From positions 32,501-96,500 of the forward strand of contig CAUYUJ010018311.1 of assembly GCA_963575745.1 (NCBI GenBank): DNA of 64,000 nt. Reading direction: 5' to 3'. The position numbers and the translations under genes are program-made. Below are positions 1 to 10,000 of the stretch, in pieces. The stretch comes from Prorocentrum cordatum. Taxonomy: Eukaryota; Sar; Dinophyceae; Prorocentrales; Prorocentraceae. Numbering within the stretch: position 1 is the first letter of the stretch; each line of letters starts with the position of its first letter. The notes beneath the pieces were generated by a model. That model did no database searches, had not been told where the DNA came from, and saw only the letters and a program-made list of their open reading frames with translations.

Positions 1-300
1 GCGCGGCGCTGAGGCGAGATCCACATTTGGAAAATGAGCCGCCCTCCATCCTTGAAATAAATTGTTGCGAATTGTTGAAGCGAATGTGCTCGGGGTTAGG
101 GCGAGAGCCGCATTTCGAAAAGGAGCCGTGCTTGATCCTGGAAGGTGCTGCAAACTTTTAAGACGAATGTGCGCGGCACCAGGGCGAGAGCCACATTTTC
201 AAAAGGACCTGCCCTGCAGCCGCGAAACGGTTGCGAACTTTGGAAGAGAGCGCGCACGGCGCTGAGGCGAGAGGTACATACGTAAAACCCGCCCTCCATC
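1..300 (+). repeat. 82-bp satellite array A (GCGCGGCGCTAAGGCGAGAG family)
   Basis: Diverged monomers containing GCGCGGCGCTRAGGCGAGAG, CCACATTT and CCGCCCTCCATCC repeat at about 80 bp from the first base. The same family recurs at 24.3-24.7, 26.6-26.7, 29.1-29.7, 30.7-31.1 and 31.5-31.8 kb. The array probably continues left of the window. Confidence 0.8.
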
Positions 301-529
301 CTTGGAATTAGTGTCGCTTCGCGTATCCCCACCAGCCCATCCAGAAGTAGATCGCCAGGCGAGTTATTACCTTGATCAGGGAAGTGTAGAAGCGTGCAGT
401 ACAGCACCCGCCTTCGAGGCGTTTTCGCGAAGGTCCTGTAGAGCCATCTTGGGGCTCTCGTGGGGTCCTCGCGGAGCCGATTGGGGCACTCGTGAGGCCC
501 TCTTGGGGCCCTATCCAGAACAACCGGCA

Positions 530-755
530 TGGGAATATGGATAGATTCGGGCCTCCCAGGCAGTGAATATGGATACGGGATATGGATAGATTCGCGGCCC
601 CCCAGGCGGTGGATCTTCGCGGACCTCCACAGGCGGTGGATATGGATAGATTCGGCCCCCCTAGGGGCAAGAATATGTCCATACCCACCGCCCGCTGGGG
701 CCCCAGGGCATCGGTTCCCAGGCGGTGGATACGGATAAATCCCCGCCGCGTGGTA
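530..755 (+). repeat. Minisatellite around GGATATGGATAGATTCG
   Basis: About five imperfect units of GGATATGGATAGATTCG plus CCCCCCAGGCGGTGG repeat at uneven 40-60 bp spacing. The short frames across it are repeat translations. It is preceded (430-520) by a degenerate TCTTGGGGCTCTCGTGGGGTC tract also seen at 4.4, 39.3 and 43.9 kb. Confidence 0.6.
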
Positions 756-883
756 CGTTGGATGGATTCAAGACCTCGCCTGGATGAGTGCCAAGAGCCG
801 TGCTGCACATGCCGGTTTCTAGATTGCTTACCCCCAAGAAGCGTTTTTTGGATTCGCGCAAAAAACGTTCAAAACGCCCTTGA

Positions 884-1041
884 GGAGGCCGCGAGGGCGA
901 CGGCGGGGAGCGCAGGGGGCGACGAGGCGGGCAGCCGCCGCACTTTGACTGGGAGGCGGGCCTGCGGCTGGGCGCGTCCGGCCGGTACGTCGTCGACGGG
1001 CTGCTCGGGGAGGGCGACGCTGGCCGCGTGCTGAGCTGCAG
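884..1041 (+). CDS. LAMMER kinase exon 1 (glycine-rich loop)
   Basis: The frame opens after TGA at 881-883 and reads Gly/Arg-rich sequence, then [18 protein letters not shown] and [13 protein letters not shown], matching the N-lobe start of LAMMER kinases (xHFxW..G..L..RY, then GEGxxGRV). The 3' end is phase 2 at TGCAG|GC, a GC donor. The true acceptor is uncertain; AG at 894-895 is one candidate. No start codon is present, so this is not the first exon. Confidence 0.8.
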
Positions 1042-4000
1042 GCCCGCGCCTCCCGAAGTAGGGAAGCGAACAGTGACGTACAGGCGGCCCGGATTAGTAG
1101 GTCGGCCCTGCCAGATCAAGGGTACCCTCGTGTCCTGTGTCTCACGACCCATGCCTCCTGCATTCCAATGGCAATGTGACGCTCGGAAGGGTCTTGTGTC
1201 ATCTCGCGTGTCCTCTCCAATCAAGCCCGACTGTAAACATAAAAGCTCGGAGGTCCGCGCGGATTTCTCGGATCGGCGAAAGAGGCCCTGGCAAACGGTT
1301 CTCCAGGTCGCACGCACAAGGCGATGCGGTCGATGGGCAAAATCCTACACCGCCCCCGGGGCCATCGTGCCGGCGCGAACTTCAACGCGCACCCCCTTGC
1401 CAACGATTCGGTGTTGGTCGGCATGGCCAGCGGGGTGCAGGAGTTCGGCCATCTCGACAGATTAACACATCGCGTCGCAGTCCGACAGTCTTAAGTCGGG
1501 GGAGCGGGGGGTCTTCACAAAAACCAAACGAGCAAGGTGCAGGATTTTGTCCATCAGCCGTGGGGCGATGGTGCTGGTCTCTGGAACTTCTGGAAAACCG
1601 CGCAAGAGACCACCGCATCTGGAAGTTCTGGAAGTTTTGTTTGTCTTTGTTGTCTTGTTTCTCGGTTGTTTCTGCGTTGCGGCTGTTGTTGGCGAGTGCT
1701 TTCGTTCACGCAGTGCTTTCTCGTAAGGTTGCGGCCTTGCCACTTGCAGCGCGTTTCCGGTGGATATGCCCTTCGATGCGCTTGCGCGAGGCCGAGTGGC
1801 AATCATTCGTGGCGTTGCCCGTTTGCCACGACGCACGCGCGCTGTTCCGGGGGAGTTCGCAGCTGTAGTACTGCAGCAATATGTTTGAATCGGCGCGTAG
1901 CGCCTTTTTCGATTGCCTGCTGCACGTGTCTTGCGCGGGCGGACTGCCCCCGCGCAACGATGCCTCGCGCGGCGTGGCTGCAGTCGTGGCGCTGAACGAC
2001 GGACCACTTCGGGTTCGGGAGGGGCTCGGGCTCTCGGGCCGCTCCTCAGAGCAGGGGTCGGGGGAACCCCTTTTGTGGCCGAGGCCCGGCGTGGCCGGAG
2101 AAGCCCCCTTCGTTCTTGATCTGGCGTTCCTCGTGTGAGCACGCCGGCTGGCACATGTTTCCAAGGACCGACCACAAAGACGTCTACTTAGGTGTTGGCC
2201 CTTGTTTGGGCTTTTCGTGTTGTTTTTCGTTCTGCTTCCGTTGTGTTGTCCGTTCTTGCTTTAAACGCGTTTGAATGCTAAACGATTTTTTGCGCGCGCG
2301 TTTCGTTTTGATTTTTTTTTTGGTTGTGCGACGGTGCGCTCGTTCCTGCGGGCAGGACGCCTCTGCGTGACGACGCTTCCCGTAGCGTCTGGCGTGCCGC
2401 CGAGCTTGTTCCCTTTGGGGTGCGCTGGGCCCACGCCCCTTGCCCTCGCCGGGAACGCGAGGACCTCTGACCCTAGTAAAAACCCGTCTTCCAGCCACGC
2501 GCAGGGGGGGGGGTGGGGGGAGGGGGGAGGGCTTCTTAGAAGCACCCCTGCTTCTTAGAAGGCGCGGGCCTTATCTATAGATGTAAGGCCGGCGCCTTCC
2601 AACAAGCAGCCTCCTCCTAAGAAGCCCCCCCCTCCCTCCACCCCCTCGTGCGCACCGCCAAGTCTTGGGGCTCTCTTGGCCCCGAAACAGTCATGCGGGA
2701 GCACGCCCTGGGGCCCCAGGGGCCAAGCGGGGAGCCCCAGGGGGCACGGGCCTTTTGAAGAACCTTCAGTCTTGAGGACAGGCTGAAAGGTCAGGCGATG
2801 GCAAACATGGGTCAAAGGGGGCGCGGATTAGCAACGGGTCCCGCTTCCATGGGAAATCGCGGAGTTCCGCCGCCGAACGGGGCGGCGCCGGCCGCATTTT
2901 GGAGAGAGCGCCTCCCCCGATCCATGGATTTGGCGACAGCGCGCCCAATCCATGGATCGCTAATCCATTTTTGCGCGCCCCCGAACTATGCAGTCGAGCA
3001 TCTGGTCAAGAAGCCTCCTCCCGAAAAGCTGGGCCAGCGGTTCTTCCCCAACTTGCCCAGTTTGTTGAGCACGTTCGCCCCTCCACCGTGGACAGCAGAA
3101 ATTGGCCCAGCCCGGTTTAAGACATTTCCGGGAAGCTGGTCCAGATTTATTATGAGTAGAACGTTATTGATCATAGTTTCGGATGTGATGAAAACGTGGC
3201 CTCACTTAGGTCGTCGTCTTTGCGGTGGAGATAACAAGTCTGGGCGGTTTGGTTTGATACGTGTGCTGAAAAGACCCCCTGTCCCTAATGTTTTTGGCCC
3301 TCCAGACTTAGGTCCTCCCCTCCTAAAAGGGTACGGGTAACATTATTGCTGATCATTCCCCCTCTTTGTGGCAAGCTTGGAATGTTTTTCCCATTTGCTT
3401 CGTCCATCGCTTATGCTTGCCACGTTTTTGGGGGGCGTGCTCCATTTGTTGTTCGCCTCTCTCCCGACCTCTTCCCTTTGCCCTCCCCATTCTCCGTTCG
3501 CATTGCGTTTTTTGTTGCGCGCACCTCGAAGCGGAGGGCCCCGGCTGGCCCGTGTAGGACGGCGCGACTTCTTTGACAAATCATACGCGTTGAGGCTGTG
3601 CGTCGAGAATATTGTTGGGGCTCGACCACAAGAAACCTTCCACAAGAAACCCAACCCTGAGACCCCAGGACGTCCATGGATTTGGGGTGTGGGAACGTCA
3701 CGCCCTCCATAGCAAAACCATCGAAGCCCAAGAATTGAGTGTGTGTCTGTTGGAGGCAAACTAGCCTCAGAAATTAAATCCAAAAAACTCGAATAATACT
3801 CTGATTCAACTCTGGCCCGGAACTCTGTTTCATTTCTGATTTTCTCGAAACTCTGATTTAACCCTGGTCTGAACTCTGATTCAACTCTGATTCGGTTCTG
3901 TCCCCAACCAGAGCTAAATCAGAGTTAAATCAGAGTTCCAGACCAGAGCTAATTCAGAGCTTCAGCTAAACCAGAGAGATGAACCAGAGTTTCAGGCCAG

Positions 4001-7000
4001 AGCCAAATCAGAGTTTCGTGAGAGCGCGCCCGCACGGAACTCAATACTAAAATGGGGGACCCAGCTTCAAGCTACCCCCCCCTTCCTTCGAAGGGGGGGG
4101 GAGCTTCCGAAGCTACCCCCCCCCCCCTTCTGAAGGGTTTCTAAGCCAGGGTCAGTTGCTCTCGGCAAGTCCCGCGCGCCGCGATATCGCAACTTTCGGC
4201 GTGGCGAGTTTTCGAGCACCACCAAGAGAACCGTACCGCGCGACAGATCGTCACCCGTACCCGTGCAGTGGCGGCAACATGTGACACGCTCGTCCGCGTC
4301 GTTTCGTGGCGTACTCCTTCGTCCTCTTCGTTGCCCTTCCCCCCTCCCTCCGTCCCCCCGTTATTTTTCCTCCCCCCTGTTCCACCTCATTATCCTTCTC
4401 TTCATCCTCTCTTGGGCTCTCACGTGGCACTCTTGGACCGTATTCGGCGTGTCCCGGGGTCCTGTTGGATTGTCTTGGGGCCATCTTGGGACACTCTTTG
4501 GACGTCTTGGGGCTCTCTGGGGAACATCGGGGCCATAGTGGGCCGTCGTGAGCTCCCTGGGGGGTGCCCTCGGGGTCGCGCCCGCCTCCATGACGGTTTT
4601 CTGGCTTTGCTTGCGGATTGCCGGATGCAGTGCAGCTACAGCGGCGACGGCAGCAGAGTCGCTTTCAAGTCTCGTCAGAACAGTTGCTTCGCATTTCCAC
4701 GCGGGGTGGTTGGTTTGGGGCCTCCGACGGCCACGCTGGGACGTTAGAACTTTGTCCCCCCCGCTCCAAGGAAACATGGTGGGCAGAAGGAAACTTCGGG
4801 TGCCTTGATCAACCTCCCCCTGGGGGCGTCGATGGTCCCACAGCACGAGACATCTGTCGATCCACCAAATCAAATAAGGAGTTCCCCAGGTCCCGAGTAA
4901 GGTTCTAATTGTGGTGCCCAGCGGTCCCCCAATCAAGGGCCTTATTTGGGTCCTCGGCGGTCACAGGTCCCACCCGTCTCACAGATTTCACAGGTCCCAC
5001 AGGTCCCCCAGGCTCCACAGGTCCCACAGGTCCCGCAGGTCCCGCATGTCTCGCAGGTCCTGCAGGTCCACTAGGCCCGGCAGGCCCCGCAGGTCCCGCA
5101 GGTCCCACAGGTCCCACAGGTCCCACGAGTCCCACGAGTCCCACTGCTCCCACAGGTCTCACCGGTCCCACAAGTCCACCAGGTCCCACAGCTGTCGCAA
5201 GTCCCACAGGTCTCGCAGGTCTCACGGATCCTGCAGGTCCCACAGGTCCCACAGGTCCGAGAAGTCTCGTAACGCCGCAGGCCTCGCAGGTTTCGCGGGT
5301 TTTGCAGGCCCCACGCGTCCCAGAGGTCCCACAAGTCCACAGGTGCGAGTTCCATAACTCCCACGTGTCCCTCGGCTCCCACAACGCCCACAGGTCCCAC
5401 AGGCCCCGCAGGTCACGCAGGCCTCGTTGGTCCCGCAGGCCCCACACGTCCCATAGGTCCCACAGGTCCCACAGGTCCTGTGAGTTCTACACCTCCCACG
5501 TGTCCCACGGCTCCCACAACGCCCACTGGTCTCATAGGCCCCGCAGGTCTCGCAGGCCTCGTTGGTCCCTCAGGTCCCACAAGTCCCACGGGACCCACAG
5601 GTCCCACAGGTCCCACAGGTCCCACAATTCCAAGAGGTCCCGCACGCACGGCAGTTCCCACAGGCCTCACTGGTCCCACAGGTCCCACAGGTCCCACATG
5701 TCCCACATGTCCCACAGGTCCCACAGGTCCCACGGGGCCCACAGGTCCCACGGGTCCCACAGGTCTCCCATGTCCCACAGGTCTCACGGGCCACACAGGT
5801 CCCACGGGGCCGACAGGCCCTACAGGTCCTGCAGGTCCCCAGGTCTCGCAGGTCTCGCAGGTCCCACAGGTCCAACACGTCTCGTAGATATCGATGGTCC
5901 CACGTGTCCTCCAGGTCCCACAGGTCCCTCATGCCACCTTTGCTGCTTTCAGGGCGCCTTGCATGGGAAAGTTTTGTGAAGTACTGGGCGTGCTTCAATT
6001 CCTTGAGCTGCGCGCAGTGCGGAGTGGGCCACGAGTGCAAGTGGGAACTGCTGCCCCACACTACATCGGGCACTTCGCCCGTCGTGGATGTGTTACGTTA
6101 GCTTGCGGAGGCGGTGGTTTCCATCGTGGCCATGCGCCTTGACTCCTCAGGAGCGCCCGACTCGCTTTCAAGAAGCCCCTGCCTCCCCAGAAGGCCCCTC
6201 CCCCGCCTCCGCCCCTCCTGCGCGCCGCCGTCCCACGGCGGCGCCGCTGCACCTGCGATGCGCAGGCTGTTCGGGTTGAATACTCCTGGGCCAAGCCGCT
6301 TCTTTCTGGGAGCCCTGTGCACTCCAGCTGCAGGCAGATGAGGTGCACTTCGAGGTCGGATGGGGGTTCAGTGGTCCCTTAGATTTGCATGCGTTCCGTT
6401 GTTCTTGTTGGTGGCGAGCCCCTTCGGTGTTCCTTCGGATTTTACGGCCGTTGCTTCGGATTTCACGTCTCGACTCGGAAAGAAGGGGCTTTGTTCATTA
6501 CCCCGTGTTCCTTGTTCCAGCAGCCCGACTCTATGGTGGCCTATTGCACTATGGGGGCCTATTGCAGGGACACCAAGACCGGGCACACGGTGGCCGTGAA
6601 GCTCGCCAGAGACAACCGCCGCCAGTGGCGCCACGCCACCGCCGAGGCGGAGACGCTCCGGCGGCTGGAGGAGGTGGACGCAGAACGGTGCCGCCGCAGC
6701 TTGGTTCGGTTGCTGGACACTTTTGTGCACGAGGACAGGGGTGGACAGAGGGGAGGGGGGGAAGCAAGGGGGGATGGCGAGCGAATCAGCTACGCGTCAG
6801 CTCGATATCTCGGCGCCTCATGGCGACGGGGACGACCAGGCATCCAGGGAAGTGCCCGGCGGCGGGGCCTGCATGGAGCAGTCTTCGCCCCCCCCCCCCA
6901 CTTGCCAATGACCCCCCAGTCGGCACCACCCACCAAACCACCCCATCCCAACACAAAGGCCCCAACTTGCCCTCCATTCCCAGCTGGAGGGGGGGGGCGT

Positions 7001-10000
7001 CGGGGAAAATTGAACAGCAGATTCCGAGTTTCCCCATAAGCGTCGGAGGGGCGTCACCCCCGCCGACAGCCCCACATCGACCCCCGTCGCGGGCAGCCAC
7101 CGCGCGCCGAAGGCGCTCCGACCCTCGTTGCGGCGCGGCGACGAGGCGAGGTTGACCCCCCGTAGGAGGGGGTACCCGCCCACGCTTATTAAGAAACCCG
7201 GAGTCCGCGGAGCCCTTGCCCTCCCCCAACCCGAAATTCAGGTCTTCGGGCTGGGTTGGGGTGGCCCGGTGGGCGGTCAGTCCGGCCGCCCAGAGAGAGG
7301 ACGGCCCGAGCCGCCATTTCTGCCTCGTCTTCGAGCCGCTCGCAGACAGCCTCCGCGGCGTCGTGCAGGCCGCCGGGGGCAGCGGCCTGCTGGCCCGGGA
7401 CGTCCAGTCGGCCGCGCGGCAGCTCGCGGGCGCGCTCGCTTTCCTCCACTCCGCCGGCCTCGCGCACACCGACGTCAAGTGCACCAACGTGATGCTGAGG
7501 TCAGGGGCGGCCTGGCCGATCCCTGGCAAGCCATCCCCTTCCGTGGCGTCCCCCTCGCCTCGCCCCGAGGCGCACGTGTGCGGCCAGGGGGAAGCTCGAA
7601 AGGCGAGGGTGACGTCATGGAAGGGGATGGTTTGCTAGGGGTTGGTGAGGCCGCGCCCGATGAGGGACGCCGCTTTCGACGTCGCGCCCCAGCCCAGGGA
7701 AACAGAAGGGGTGCAACCGACATCCCCAAAGAAACGCCAGGCCGCAGGCGAAATGCGCAACCCGACCCGGAGGTTGTTCGGTTCGTGCATATCGGGGCTC
7801 AAGAGACGAGGGTCAGTGCAAACGGGGGCCAGCCAGAGCGCCGGATCGTCCAGGATCCTGCAGGGCGCAGGGCAAGGGGTGCATTGACTCGGGCTTGGGT
7901 GCAGGATCCTGCAGGATCTTGCAGTATCCTGCAATGCCTGACTGACCTGGGTCTGGATTGACCCGGGTCAGAAGATCCCCGAATATCTCAGGCTATGGCT
8001 CTTCGTGGCCTATGAGAATCCCAACGCCTCTCGTTCCGAGAAGGCGCTTCCCGTCGTCTGCGAACTGGCCAGCCCTTGCAATGCCGACTCTGAGGTCGCT
8101 CAGTTCTTTATTAGTCCATTGTCGATCTAACTCAACAAAACTCGCAACATCTTCTCACTCCGAGAAGGCGCCTATACTGTCATCAGTTTAGGGCTGAGAA
8201 TGGCACTGTTTGAATCCCAACGCATTCTCGTGCGGACAGGGTGATTCTCGTCATGCGCCAAACGAGAAGCGCTGACAATCGCGACCCAGTAGTCGTTCGA
8301 ATCATTGCTAGTTAAGTGTTAAGCATACGTTTTATACATCCCGTCACCTTCTTGTTCCGAGAAGGCGCTTCCCGTCATCCGCCAGCCGCATGTTGGACAC
8401 CCCCCTGGGGAGTCCTACACAAGTAAAAACACGTGGCGAATGCACGCGTGCCAGACGCATGCTGGATCCCCTCCCCGCTCGTGCTCTTACGTGTGGGGAA
8501 TCCGCTATCACCACCTCGCACGACTCCTACCCGGCGCCCGAGGCCGCTGGCGAATGTATGCGTGCCAGAAGCATGCTGGATCCCCTCCCCGCTCGTGCTC
8601 TTGCGTGTGAAGAATCCGCTGACACCACCCCGCACGACCTCCTGCCCGGAGCCCGCGGCCGCCGCAATGCGCTTGAGAACCTGCATGGTTTGGATGCGTC
8701 GCCCGCTTCCCTCCCCCCTCGCCCTCCTCCGCCTCCTCCGCCTCCTCCTCCTCCTCCTTCTCTTCCTCCTCGCCCTCCTCCTCGCCCTCCTCCTCCCCCT
8801 CCTTTCTTCCCTCGCGCTTCTGTTTATCAATTCGCCTTTCTGCCACCCAGTTCAAGCCCCGACCGCGCCGCGCTATCGCCGGCGCCGCGGCAGCAATTCT
8901 TGTATACCGTCCTTGGCGCCCACGCGTGCGAAAAAACGTGATAAGTGCACGCGTGCCTGGCGAACGTGCGACCCCCCTTTTCCGCACGCGCATGTGCACA
9001 TGCGAAGAATCGTATCCACCAGCCGCATGTTGGATGCCCCCCCTGGGCCAGGGGGTGTATCCACAGAGACGGGGGCCCAGGAGGCCCCTGGCACCCACAC
9101 GCGTGAAAGCACTGGACACATGCACACGTGCCAGACGCACGTTGGATAACCCCCCTCCGCGCACGTGTTGCTCTGCTCGCGGAGCCCTCTGCCCGAAGGA
9201 GACGCAGCCCGTGGCAGGCTCGCGCCGCCTCGGCGTGGCCGCGACGCCAGCGCGGGCGCTCGAGGCGGAACGCCTTCCGGGGGCCCGTTCACGGCCGCAG
9301 GGAGGAAAAACCACTCGGGCCAGACACTTGGCGTTTACTAAACGGCCCTGGGCGTTTACTAAAAGCCTTGCACTGTTCGATTCCTTCAATGGGTGCGTTT
9401 ACTAAACGGCCTCGCTTGTCGGGCTGGTTATTATGGGGGTGGATTTTCTGCCCTCTACCACGGGAATCTTTTTGCGTCGGCGGCTAGGCAGGGAATGGCT
9501 GCGCTGGCGACGGGAGGCCTAAGCGGGTTATGCCGTTCGAGCGAATTGTGCCACCATGCAGGAGGCGGAGCGAGGGAGGGCGCGGCCGAAAGAGGGGCGG
9601 ACCCACGGAAAACAACCTGCGGCGTTGAGTTCATGAGGAGGACAGGGTCGCGAGGTTCCGGGGACCTCCAGAAAATCAGATCGTTCAAGGTTGAACGGTC
9701 CGCGCGGTGTCAGAAGCCAAGTCCCACGTCGTCAAGGCATGAACCTGCTGTGACCTTGAGGGGGGGTCGGTGTACATCTTCTGCTTCCCACATCCACGCT
9801 TGCCGCCGCCTTGTGAGGTGCCGGTGCTGCGACGGCCGATGGAGGCAAGCAGACGCAAAAGGTTCCCAAATTTCCCCAATGGACGTATCCACTTCCGTTC
9901 CGGACACTTCTCTCCTGCACTCCAGAAGTTTCGCCCTCCATTCTGGAGGTTTCTGGAGGTTTTGGATCCTCTGGGGATGGGGTAACGTGCTTCGAAAGCT

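Larger units (their letters stand above)
1042..6567 (+). other. Kinase intron 1 (GC-AG)
   Basis: A 5.5-kb intron starting GCCCGC and ending TTGCAG. TGCAGG occurs at both ends (1037-1042 and 6563-6568). It holds foldback, MITE-like and minisatellite DNA listed separately. The stretches 1300-2480 and 5950-6560 show only weakly coding frames and no recognisable gene. Confidence 0.7.

Noticed and set aside
4909-5979. Collagen-like protein of 356 residues
   Set aside because: The 9-bp minisatellite is open on both strands and in several frames, and the region is intronic to the kinase; no other collagen features are present.
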